This document shows positions 36,720-46,454 of a stretch of 64,000 nt of DNA, one piece after another. The stretch is from Sphagnum magellanicum. Taxonomy: Eukaryota > Streptophyta > Sphagnopsida > Sphagnales > Sphagnaceae. Made by a program: the position numbers and the translations under genes. The stretch lies in NCBI GenBank assembly GCA_021904315.1, contig CM038917.1, forward strand, positions 19,824,041-19,888,040, read 5' to 3'. Every line of letters starts with the position of its first letter. Within the stretch, counting starts at the first letter, position 1. Below the pieces are notes generated by a model. That model was given only the letters and a program-made list of their open reading frames with translations, was not told where the DNA came from and ran no database searches.

Positions 36720-38150
36720 TAATTATGAAACCCGACGCCCCCAAAATCCTCCACAATAGTCATTAAAATTTTCTCATGTGCACCCAACAAAATCCTCAAT
36801 ACTTTCTTCATACTCAATGGACTTGTACATGGTGGCCTTCAAAGCTTGGAAGATGTATTCCCTCAAATCTCCATCCTTTGGCACTTTTGAAATGATGTTT
36901 TTCTTTCAATTTTCAAAACATGCCATGCACACAAGCACATCGACATATTTTCGTCCTCCTATACATGACTAGAATTAAACAATTTATCATCCATTAACAA
37001 AAGAATGATACTTCAACCTGATATGAAAAAACATAAACAACCAATTAAAAGGAAAACACAACCACACCCATAACCACATGAGAATATTGAAAAAACATTT
37101 TTTATAAACCACCCTTGAAAACAAAATGGGATAAGGTAGGTAAATTGTGTGTTGTACTTGGTTGCATCACACTCTTGAAAGGCATCATTTACAATGAAAC
37201 ATGAAGGCCTTGAAGAGGTATCCTCTTTCAATGTGTGTTCTTTCAATGCTAGTAACCATTGTATTAAGTCCAATTTTGTTTGCTGACTTGTGATTACCCA
37301 TGCTAGATCGGTAAACCTTGACGATGATGGTCAAACACCATCTAGGTGAAAAGATAGTACCTTTGCACATTGGTACCAAAGGTTGCATCCATAGAAAGTG
37401 CTCCATTATGCCCAAATTCCAACAACCAAACAATTTGTAATGGTGTTTGTATGCCAATTGTGAAGGGTAAGTCCTTTGTTTTGTCTTCCTCTTGCAAGAA
37501 GAAGACAATTTCATGATGTTCCAAGTCCACATATGCATACTCATGTAGTCAAATGTAGGATGATGTTTCTAACTTCCTTTCCTCATTTTATTCTTCGAGT
37601 ATCAAATGTTCCTTTGAATCAAAAATTCATATGCACAAGCTTCTTTTCCAAGAAGTCGTGCATTGTACCATATCTTCTCATGTTCCTCATATATGTGCCT
37701 AGTGGTCAAGCCATTGTCCAATTGATCTTGAATCCAAGCCTTCAACTTTAGAGAAATGCGGCTTGCATATCAAGATTTACATCATTGAGAGTCATGATCA
37801 AGTGTTCCATGTGTCGAAGTACCATCCTCACAAATGTGCCCCTAATGATACCAAGCAATTTTTGCAACAGTTACATCCTTGTATAAACATTTCACAAAAA
37901 ACTTGGAAGTGCACCCTCTTGTTTTTATCTTTTGATTTTGATTTTTATTTATGGACAAGCACTTGTATCTGCACCCAATTGGCATTCTTTTGGATCACAT
38001 CTGCCAAGCACTGTAGAACTTTTTCTCAAGCCTCAGCCATCTTCAACAGCTCCAGAATGACATCATGTAAACCATCATATAACTGGTGCATTACTGTCCT
38101 TATTAGGGCATAAGATGATGTCAGGTCCAATGGTCGGCATTGAGGCTTCT
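36720..38150 (-). mobile_element. MULE-type transposase, decayed
   Basis: Read on the minus strand from the right, the peptide shows an N-terminal segment (KKDKNKRVHF-like), then KLKAWIQDQLDNGLTTRHIY, IYEEHEKIWYNARLLG, MVFYYQEQD-like FFLQEEDKTKDLPFTIGIQT, GHNGALSMDATFGTN carrying the first catalytic Asp of the DDE core, DLIQWLLALKEHTLKED and SSRPSCFIVNDAFQE at the second acidic position, and a C-terminal QALKATMYKSIEYEES block. This is the order in plant Mutator-like (FAR1/SWIM-type) transposases. Many stops and several frame changes make it a pseudogene. TIRs and a SWIM zinc finger were not found. Confidence 0.7.
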
Positions 38151-38284
38151 AAAATACACTGTTGTCTAATTGACCCAAGATACAACGGAATTAGGATCAC
38201 AACCACGTTTATACATCAAACATGAATAAAAACCTCAAAATCTCTATAAGTTTTCTCATACTAACAATAAAATGTACACAAAAA

Positions 38285-38770
38285 TGTGCCCTCTGAAAAA
38301 ATTCAAGGGCAACTTAATGATTATAAAGTGCGAAATGTGGATACACATACCTTACAAACACAGCATGCAACCAGTACAGCGGCAAGAACACTCGTCATCC
38401 TAGACCACAAAGGAGGCCAGAGTGAATTAGCACCCACCAATGCACCAGTTGGCCGTTCTGTCCACTGGATGGGTTGCGTTTTTTCATTGGGCGTCGGATG
38501 GGGTTCATGACAGTCCATTTCTTTTTGCTGCTGACCATTGTACTTTTTTTTTTTTTGGTTCCTGCTCGTTTTTCCCTGGACCTGACCTCACACATAGCTA
38601 CCCTGTTCACTTTTCTACCTAGCTACTGCACTCACCACCTACCCTACTAACCTAGCTACTGTACTTACCACCTACCCTATTAACCTAGCTACTGTACTCA
38701 TCACCTACCCTACTAACCTAGTTACTGTACTCACCACCTACCCTACTAACCTAGCTACCCTATTAATTAC
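38285..38770 (+). repeat. composite repeat module: anchor, poly-T, CTACC minisatellite
   Basis: An anchor (GTGAATTAGCACCCACCAAT, then GCACCAGTTG) at 38419-38450 is followed by CCACTGGATGG, a T run at about 38537-38550, then an array of about 33-bp units containing CTAACCTAGCTACTGTACTC and ACCACCTACCCTA to about 38765. The same three parts in the same order occur on the minus strand at 46455-46760. Its nature is unknown. Confidence 0.6.
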
Positions 38771-38789
38771 ATACCCTACCCTAAAAACC

Positions 38790-38985
38790 TTACCCTAAAT
38801 GCAATACTTGCATTTTGGGCCATTTCGAAAGTACGCATGTGGGGTTCAAGCTTTCTTTATACAAAGATCCTACCCTAAATGCAATACCTGCATTTTGGGC
38901 CATTTCGAAAATACGCATGTGAGGTTTAAACATCTTTATACGAAGATCATACCTTAAATGCAATACTTGCATTTTGGGTCACATC
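38790..38985 (+). repeat. 80-bp hairpin satellite, block 1 (about three units)
   Basis: Units contain CCCTAAATGCAATACYTGCA, TTTTGGGCC and ACGCATGTGRGGTT, diverged from the main block at 39846-40437. More CTACC-array units follow at 38985-39060. Confidence 0.8.
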
Positions 38986-39059
38986 GCTAACCAAGCTATT
39001 GTACTAACCACCTACCCTACTAACCTAGCTACTCTATTAATTACATACCTTACTAACTT

Positions 39060-39845
39060 AACCATTAGGTTTAGGGTTGAGACACATAAATTAATTGATA
39101 AGTTTTTCATAAATGTATAGTAATTAATTTAAAGTAAGCTAAATTTGGGGGGAAATTTTTAGGTTTAGGGTTGAGACACAAATTAATTAATAAGTTTTTC
39201 ACAAATGTATAGTAATTAATCTAGAGTAGGCTAAATTTGGGGGGAAAATTTTAGGGTTTACACATATGTGAAGTAATACAATTGCATTTTATATCTTCTT
39301 CAAAAAGAATGGAAAAATTAGGTTGGAAGGATCACACAAAGATAAAACACATATCTTTTCTTTTGGTTTTATATGAAATTTATTTGATTATTTTTAAAGA
39401 TTAACGTATTTTCTTTCACTTAATAAATATTTATAGTTTAAAACCTTTGAATTTTGGTTTTTAAATTTTTTCCTATGTTCTTTTAAATTAGTTTATTTTG
39501 CATTATATGATTTGTATAGCTTGTATAATTTTTTAGGTTTAGGGCATATATCACTAAGATTTTTTTTGGTTAGGGTTTGGTAAAAGTAAGTACAAGTGAA
39601 AGTATTGAAATTATGCCCCAAAATTCCAGTTGGTAAAAGTAAATACGGGTGTAGGTATTGCAACGAAACCCCAAAATTCTAGTTGGTAAAGGTAAGTATA
39701 GTTTGGGTATTTCAAGTTGAAATGAAAAAACAAACCTAAATGTAATACCCACGTTTCAAAAAAACCCATCTAAATGGTTTGGATACCCTTAAGTGAAGAC
39801 CTAACCCTAAACACAATATGCATATGCAAAGTCACTTTGAAATAA
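39060..39845. other. AT-rich spacer with older satellite-related copies
   Basis: Segments at 39110-39360 (AAATTTGGGGGGAAATTTT, GGTTGGAAGGATCACACAAA) are related to the 40.9-41.1 and 42.3-42.4 kb segments. At 39590-39720 a short repeat with GGTAAAAGTAAGTA and AGGTATTGCAA carries the reverse of the satellite core. No gene. Confidence 0.5.
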
Positions 39846-40437
39846 CCCAACCCTAAATGCAATACCTGCACTTTGGGTCACTCTGAAAGGACGCATGTAG
39901 GGTTTAAGCTTTCTTTATATGAAGATCTTACCCTAAATGTAATACCTGCATTTAGGGTCACTTCGAAAGTACGCATGTGGGGTTTAGGGTTCTTTATATG
40001 AAGATCCCACCCTAAATGTAATACCTGCATTTGGGGTCACTCCGAAAGTACGCATGTGGGGTTTAGGGTTTTTTATATGAAGATCCCACCCTAAATGTAA
40101 TACCTGCATTTAGGGTCACTCCGAAAGTACGCATGTGGGGTTTAGGGTTTTTTATATGAAAATCCCACCCTAAATGCAATACCTGCATTTAAGGTCACTC
40201 CGAAAGTACGCATGTGGGGATTAGGGTTTTTTATATGAAGATCCCACCCTAAATGCAATACCTGCATTTAGGGTCACTCCGAAAGTACGCATGTGGGGTT
40301 TAGGGTTTCTTTATATGAAGATCCCACCCTAAATGCAATACCTGCATTTAGGGTCACTCCGAAAGTACGCATGTGGGTTTAGGGTTCTTTATATGAAGAT
40401 CCTACCCTAAATGTAATACCTACATTTTGGGTCACTC
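39846..40437 (+). repeat. 80-bp hairpin satellite, main block (about eight units)
   Basis: Near-identical 80-bp units each begin with a perfect inverted repeat: CCCTAAATGCA, loop ATACC, TGCATTTAGGG. This is followed by TCACTCCGAAAGTACGCATG, TGGGGTTTAGGG and TATATGAAGATCCCA. Each hairpin arm ends in the plant telomere heptamer. Units show few differences, so the block is young or homogenised. It is not a CRISPR array: there are no variable spacers and the host is a plant. Confidence 0.9.
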
Positions 40438-41090
40438 TAAAATAATTAGTTAATTTCAAAATCATATGTTAACAAAAGTGTGTATGGAGGTTGGGGTTGT
40501 TGATTAGGAATCCATGACTCTTATTTTTTTTCATGAATTTTAAAAGAGGCTCTATTGTTTGTGGAACAAATAATACAATGACAATTATGATCAAGCTTAT
40601 TTTGGTGTAAAAACTTTTCATGAAAAAGTTGAACTTGCAATCTATAACATGGAATAATTATCTTAAATAGTGATTTCAAAAACTTATTAAAACAAAAATA
40701 TACTAAAGTTAATCAATCAAATATCAAATTAATTAATCTGATTAAATCCAACTTTTTATTTTCAAGTAAATAAATTTAAGCCAAATGATTAGTTAATTAT
40801 TGTAAATAAATAAATGATTATCTGATTCTTGATAATTAATCATCTAAATTATCTGAAATAATGGTCTATTAATTATTTAATTATATGACAAATTTTGTTG
40901 ATAATTCATTAATTATCATAAATATTTTATATTAAATTAGGGGGAAAATTTTAAGGTTTGGACATATGTGAAACAATCCAATTTCATTCTATATCTTCCT
41001 CAAAGAGATTGCGAAAATTAGAATGGACTTATCACACAAAGGTAAAAAACAAACCTTCTGTGAAAACCCAACCCTAAATGCAATACAAAG
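40438..41090. repeat. segmental duplication, copy 1
   Basis: About 650 bp, matching 41740-42440 at high identity. Landmarks include TTGTTTGTGGAACAAAT, TTTTGGTGTA, CATGAAAAAG, CAATCTATAACATGGAATA, TTAATCAATCAAATA and GATTATCT. It lacks the telomere-repeat insert present in copy 2. AT-rich and non-coding. Confidence 0.85.
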
Positions 41091-41540
41091 TTTGTCAAGA
41101 TCAAAAAATAAAAAGTTCAAGCTTAAATATTTTTCAAAGATGTTCATATTTTTTTTCCCCTTTTAAAGTTGTATATTCATACTAAAAACATAAAATATAA
41201 AGTCTTTAATTTAACAAGATTTTAAATTATGTTTAAAAAAAATTCAAAGCACGTAATTTTCTACTTTTTTCTTTTCTGTTTCACATAATAATAAAAATGA
41301 TCTCTCCCATATATTAATCCTATGTTTAATTGAAATTTTAATTTATACTTTTCTGATATATAATAAATATTTTCTTGGTTAAAATATTCATATAGTGAGT
41401 CAAAAATATTTTATATTTTATAGATTTATAACACAAGTCCTTATGTAAACTTTATTTTTCATGATGTATAATATTGGTTTAAATATTGGTCCAAATATAT
41501 TGTTATTCATAACACTTAATATATAAATAATGATATAAAC
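41091..41540. other. AT-rich spacer, nothing recognised
   Basis: Extremely AT-rich with no open frame of note. It separates duplication copy 1 from the third satellite block. Confidence 0.5.
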
Positions 41541-41738
41541 TGAACCCTAAATGCAATACCTGCATTTTGGGTCACCTCGAAAGTACGCATGGGGGGTTTA
41601 AGCCCTCTTTAAGTGAAGATCCTACCCTACATGCAATACCTACATTTTGGGCCACTATAAAAATACGGTTCTGGGGTTTAAGCTTCTTTAAATGAAGATC
41701 CTACCCTAAATGTAATATCTACATTTCGGGTCATTCTA
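41541..41738 (+). repeat. 80-bp hairpin satellite, block 3 (about 2.5 units)
   Basis: Diverged units with CCCTAAATGCAATACCTGCA and ACGCATGGGGGGTTTAAG. The last unit leads straight into duplication copy 2, just as the main block leads into copy 1. Confidence 0.8.
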
Positions 41739-42440
41739 AAATAATTAATTAATTTCAAAATAATATGTTAACAAAGGTGTGAGGCTAGGGTTGTTGATTA
41801 GGAGTTTAGGGTTTAGGGTTTACCCTAAACCTAAAAAACCCTAAAACCCTAAACCCTAAACCCATGATTTTTATTTTGTTTCATGAATTTGAAAAAAAAA
41901 TTGTATTGTTTGTGGAACAAATAGTATAATGGCAATTGTGATCAAACTTATTTTGGTGTATGAATTTTTCATGAAAAAGCTGAACATGCAATCTATAACA
42001 TGGAATAGTTATCTTAAATAGTGATTTTAATCACTTATTAAAATAAAAATATATTAAAGTTAATCAATCAAATAAAGTTAATCTGATTTTTAGATCCAAC
42101 TTTTTATTATCCAAATAAATGAAGTTAAGCCAAATGAATAGTTAATTATTCCAAATAAATAAATGATTATCTAATTCTTGATAATTAATCATTTAAATTA
42201 TCTGAAATAATGGTCTATTAATTATTTAATTATATGTCAGAATTTGTTGATAATTCATGTACTATCAAAAATATTTTATATTCAATTGGGGGGAAATTTT
42301 TTGGGTTTAAACATATGGGACCTAAAACAATCTTATTATATATTTTCTTAAAAGAGATTAGGAAAATTAGGTTGGAGTTATCACACAAAGGTAAGAAGCA
42401 CACCTTATGTGAAAACCTAACCCTAAACCTTGAATGCAAA
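41739..42440. repeat. segmental duplication, copy 2
   Basis: Aligns with 40438-41090 through the same landmark words in the same order. It differs by a telomere-repeat block at 41804-41861. Together with block 3 it forms the second unit of a higher-order repeat of about 1.3 kb. Confidence 0.85.
41804..41861. repeat. interstitial telomere repeat, head-to-head
   Basis: Two TTTAGGG units are followed by CCCTAAACC, a short A-rich join and several CCCTAAA units, the G-strand-then-C-strand order of two fused ends. The paralogous copy at about 40507 reads GATTAGGAATCCATGA without any telomere sequence, so this is a discrete insertion of about 58 bp. Confidence 0.85.
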
Positions 42441-42584
42441 ACTCGCATGTAATGTCATTTCAAAATAACAAATAAGTGTTATGGATACTCAAAATATGTC
42501 TTTTTATATACCTAAATTGATTATTATTCTAAATTAATTTTATGACAAAATGTAAGTTTTACAAAGAATGAAAAAAACCAGCAA

Positions 42585-42932
42585 CTATTATGGGACCTAT
42601 ATGCGGGTATTGCAAGAGACACAAAAAAAAACCAATGGCTATTATGGAAACTATATGCGGGTATTGCAGGAAATGTTATAAAACCCAACGAAAACCATGG
42701 ACCCATATGCGGGTATTGCAGCGAATGACGAATGTCAACAACTATGGGTGGCCCATATGCGGGTATTGCAAGAGATGCCAAAAACACCAGCGGCTATTAT
42801 GGGACTTAGATGCGGGTATTGCAAGGGATGGCAAAAATTGCAACGACTATTATGGGACTTAGATGCGGGTATTGCATTGAATGTAATATGCCTGTGACTA
42901 TTTTAGGACGTATATGTGGGTATTGCATATTT
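42585..42932 (-). repeat. 52-bp tandem array, about seven units
   Basis: Each unit has CTATTATGGGAC and ATGCGGGTATTGCA with variable connecting sequence. The core, read on the minus strand (GCAATACCCGCAT), matches the hairpin core of the 80-bp satellite (GCAATACCTGCAT), but the array runs in the opposite direction. Overlapping frames on both strands are repeat artefacts. Confidence 0.85.
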
Positions 42933-43268
42933 GAAAATCTCCTTATGAGATTTATAATAGAAAATGATGTAGGTATTTTATATGTTTAAAATGTGTATAT
43001 TGTTTTGAAACTCTTCAAGTGATGTGAGTGCTATTATATTAGATGTAAGTATTTCACAATGTTCATTTTGATCTTTGGTTTGATTCTTACATCTCAAGTA
43101 CTAAAAAAATTATGACAAAGAAGACATATGCTTAACCATATACCATAAAACAAGTGTGAATAGAAGATGTTATTATATTGGGTAGTTCAAAATTGGGTAG
43201 TCCAAAAAGTAAAAGGGCTATAAAACCTAACTAACTGTATAACCTTAAACCCTAACCCATATTAGTGT
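42933..43268. other. AT-rich 3' flank of the zinc-finger gene
   Basis: No gene. It includes the probable 3' UTR of the minus-strand gene and a short CTAAACCCTAACCC run near 43245. Confidence 0.45.
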
Positions 43269-44773
43269 CTAGCAATCTACAATCCCGTGTTTAGCTCGGT
43301 ACGCAGCAGCTACATTTGCAGCCTTTGTTGCATGACGAGCAGTGTATAAATGCCGACGTTGCATTTCCACTTGAACTGCAGTTGCCACAAACTCTTCCTG
43401 TGTTTGGCCCTGAACCCTATAAACACCCAAAAACCACCAAGTTAAACCCTAACACACCTTGGATGAAATGCAATAAAAAAACAATAAACATTGCTTATGA
43501 TTGTTTCTTACCTTCCATGAATCATTCTAGATTCATGAAAATCCAAAACAGCTGCCAACTGTTTTCTCCGACTTGTTTTATTGGACTCTCGATCCCAATA
43601 TTTGGCATCCCATGCCGTCTTGAGTTGCCGTGCATATGCGCAACGGGTGGATCGAATAATCCCTTGTAAGTCTTCATCTTTTTCCATTCGCGATGCTGCA
43701 TCTCCAGGCACACTTCCCACACCCCAAGCAGTAAGCCCCAACACTTTCAAAAGTTTCTCTGAAGCTAATTTCACCAAACTTGGTTTTGGGAATGGTGGAC
43801 ACTGTTTTGCAACAGCTACCAGGTTTTCCCATTCGCGTTGTGCTTTGGCACGAGCGCGACTAGCCACCTTTTGATCGTTCCGCCTCTGCACAGCCATCGC
43901 ATTTCCCAAGATGCGAGCATTCATCTTGGCATGGTCCTGATGTCGAGGACCTCCTGCAGCAGTTGAAGGCCTCCCAGGTTTGGACTTTTCAGCCACCAAC
44001 CCATGCACCTCCTTCAAGTGTTTCGTCAACAGCCATTTTGCACAATATGCAGTAGTGCAATTACCAACTTTGCACCTCCATTTGGACCCAACATGCGTCC
44101 ATTCCTTGTCTTTCTGAGCCAAATTCGGTGGGCAAAAAAATGCAAGTGGCAAAGCTGCCTTATCAGATGGAACTTCTGGACCTAAACCAAAAAAAGAAAG
44201 ATCAAAAAACAAAATGTAGATATTATAAATCATTGTTTTCAGGTATTGCATAAAAAAAATTTGACAAAAAAAATCCCGCACCTTGCAACAAATGATGGAA
44301 GGTGCGGATATAATTAAACCTAAAAAAACTTGTACAATTTCTTTAATCTGATGTTCACACATTTTAAAACAATCTATACTAATGCTATCTTTATATTTCA
44401 ATTGTGATAGAGCAACATTTTGCTCACCCATTTCTTCATCTGATGCAACATCTTGTTCACTATTTGCTTCATCTGATGCAACATTTTGCTGAATAATTGT
44501 TGCATCAGATGCAGCAACATGTGACTCAATAACTCCTTCATCTCCTCCAGCAACATATGGCAAAAGAATCATCACATCTGCCACAGCAACACTTGGAAGA
44601 ATCGTCTCATCTGATGCAACATCTTGCATATTGACCTCCAGCTCAGCAACACTTGGAAGAATCGCCTCATCTGATGCAACATCTTGCATATTGACCTCCA
44701 ATTCACCACCACCGCTTTTCCTGAGTCTTCTTCTCTTACCCATTCCAACCTCCAACCCTAAACAAAAGACCAC
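43269..44773 (-). CDS. C2H2 zinc-finger protein, three exons, family not identified
   Basis: Splicing model on the minus strand: exon 1 44773-44428, exon 2 44181-43512, exon 3 43416-43269 (stop TAG). Introns are 246 and 95 bp. Donors are GTGAGC and GTAAGA, and acceptors are TTTAG and TATAG. The frame is kept across both joins, giving 387 aa, or 377 if the second Met (MGKRRRLRK) is used. The N-terminus (about residues 11-115) is basic, then acidic with tandem QDVASDE-type repeats. A classical C-x4-C-x12-H-x4-H finger lies at C152, C157, H170 and H175 (KWRCKVGNCTTAYCAKWLL). An AT-hook-like KPGRPS and a long basic helical region (SRARAKAQREWENLV) follow, then GLTAWGVGSVPGDAASRMEK and a C-terminal Ala-rich helix. 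It is probably nuclear and DNA-binding (inference). I do not recognise the family, and a domesticated transposon protein is possible. No frame breaks were seen, unlike every other coding remnant in the window. Confidence 0.75.
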
Positions 44774-44884
44774 TAGTTATTGTTAAATGTTAATTCTAAT
44801 CAGCTAAACCAAAGCAAAATAAAAAATATAGAGGATGGGGCAAAAGGTTCAGGGTTCTTCTTTTTCTTTTGCTACAAGAGACGC

Positions 44885-45455
44885 TCCAGAGCTTACTGCG
44901 TTGCAGGGTTTAGTTGCAGCAAAGCAACGCGTAACAAAGCTTCGGAGCCACAGCAAAGCAACGCGCAGCAAAGCTCCGGAGCCACAGCAAAACAACGCGC
45001 AGCAAAGCTCCAGAGCCGCAGCAAAGCAACGCGCAGTAAAGCTCCAGAGCCAGGCGCAGCAAAGCAAGGCGCAGCAAAGTAACATGTAGCAAAGCAACGC
45101 GCAGCAAAGCTCCGGAGCCTGGCTCCGGAGCTTGCTCCAACGCAACACGCAGCAAAGCAACGTGCAGCAAAGCAACGCGCAGCAAAGCAACGCGCAGCAA
45201 GCTCCGGAGCGTTGCGGCAAAGCAATGCGCAGCAAAGCTCCGGAGCCAGGCTCCGGAGCTTGCTGCGTTGCGGCAAAGCAATGAGCAGCAAAGTTCCGGA
45301 GCCAGGCTCCGAAGCTTGCTGCGTTGCAGCAAAGCAACGTGCAGCAAAGTAACGCGCAGCAACGCAACGCAACGCACAGCAATGCTCTGGAGCCTGGCTC
45401 CGGAGCTTGCTGTGTTGCAGCAAAGCAACGCTGCAGCAAAGCAAGCAAGCAAGCA
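44885..45455. repeat. GC-rich palindromic tandem array
   Basis: Irregular 15-24 bp units built from AGCAAAGCAACGCGC and AGCAAAGCTCCGGAGCC. At least three places form near-perfect hairpins with arms of about 20 bp (for example about 45092-45140, 45229-45270 and 45286-45324), in which CGCAGCAAAGCTCCGGAGCC meets its complement. Long open frames on both strands (Cys/Leu/Ala- or Gln/Ser/Lys-rich) are products of the repeat. Confidence 0.8.
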
Positions 45456-45478
45456 AGAAAATGAAGAAGGGTTCTTAC

Positions 45479-46309
45479 TGTCGCAACCCCACTTTGGCCA
45501 AGTGTGGGGGTGAAGCCCAACACTTGGAAAAGTTGGAGGTTGGGAGTCTTCCGGGACTCCCGAATGTTTAGAGCTCGACAGCAAGGGGCAAAACACCTCG
45601 CATTGGGGTGTTCTTGGTGTCATTGAAAAGGTCTTGAAACGTAGATATCGAAAATGCCCTCGCATTGGCAATTCGGACATCTGCAGCCCAAGTTATGGGC
45701 AAAAGAAGGGCCGGGAGTCAAACTGGCAGTTTGACTCCCGACCACTAAAAGTCGGGAATCGACCTCTTCCCGACGTCCGATTTGAGCGTGCGACATAACG
45801 TTGGAAAGATCTCGACGAGGGCTACAACTTTGCTTCAGACCTCGTCGCGATCAGAGGTCAGGGCGAGAAGATATGACCTCCCAAAGTCCCGGGACTCCAA
45901 CCGGGACAATTTCGGGACAATTTCGGGACTCCAACTTGGGAGTCCCGGGAATTTGTGCCATTTGGATGTAGCCTCGGTGGCGAGCTGCAGAGAATACTAT
46001 ATGGGGGAAGGTGGTGGCCTCCCCCGAGTCCGGGCCGTGGTGAGTCTTGTGTGTCCAAGTGCCCGTGGCAGGTCCCAACACCAAAGGGTGTCCCGAATGC
46101 TAAACTAACCTCGTGGGGTTGGTTTTTGGATGCAGAATCACACAAGCTAAGCTAGTCCCTCTTCCTAGTCTAATCCCGGGGCTCCCAACTCGACCCTCTA
46201 CCCCTTTCTAGAGTTGGAAGCCGGGAGCGTGCTACCAAGTTCAACTTTTCGCAACTTGACTTTGTGAAACCCTCAAGTGTGTTTCACCCCGTGACTTGGG
46301 AGCGCGTCA
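45479..46309 (+). mobile_element. solo LTR copy C
   Basis: It begins TGTCGCAACCCC and ends AGCGCGTCA, and is flanked by a perfect 5-bp target duplication CTTAC (45474-45478 and 46310-46314). 831 bp. It contains the conserved TATA and hairpin (46003-46025). It is more diverged from A and B than they are from each other. It inserted between two GC-rich arrays. Confidence 0.9.
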
Positions 46310-46319
46310 CTTACCTTTT

Positions 46320-46440
46320 CGTGTGCGCTCCAGCCGCTCCAGCTCCACAGCCACAGCTGCAGCTCCCGCTCCAGCCGCTCCAGCTCCAGAGCTCCAGCTC
46401 CAGCTCCAGCCGCTCCAGCTCCACAGCCGCCCGAGGTCTC
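46320..46440 (+). repeat. CTCCAG-type simple repeat
   Basis: Degenerate CCGCTCCAGCTCCACAGC and CTCCAGCTCCAG units. Before the solo-LTR insertion this array lay within about 30 bp of the palindromic array at 44.9-45.45 kb. Confidence 0.8.
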
Positions 46441-46454
46441 TGGAGCTCTGGCGA

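Noticed and set aside
39846-40437. Regular direct repeats suggestive of a CRISPR array
   Set aside because: The 80-bp units are contiguous without unique spacers, and the sequence is plant nuclear DNA, so it is a satellite.
42230-42897. Mirror-image open frames of 66-90 codons on both strands
   Set aside because: They fall in the segmental duplication and the 52-bp array. The repeated peptide (YCKR, GYC) follows the DNA repeat.
44849-45680. Several 80-256 codon frames on both strands, Cys/Leu/Ala-rich or Gln/Ser/Lys-rich
   Set aside because: They are translations of the GC-rich palindromic tandem array in different frames, and the longest also runs into the solo LTR.
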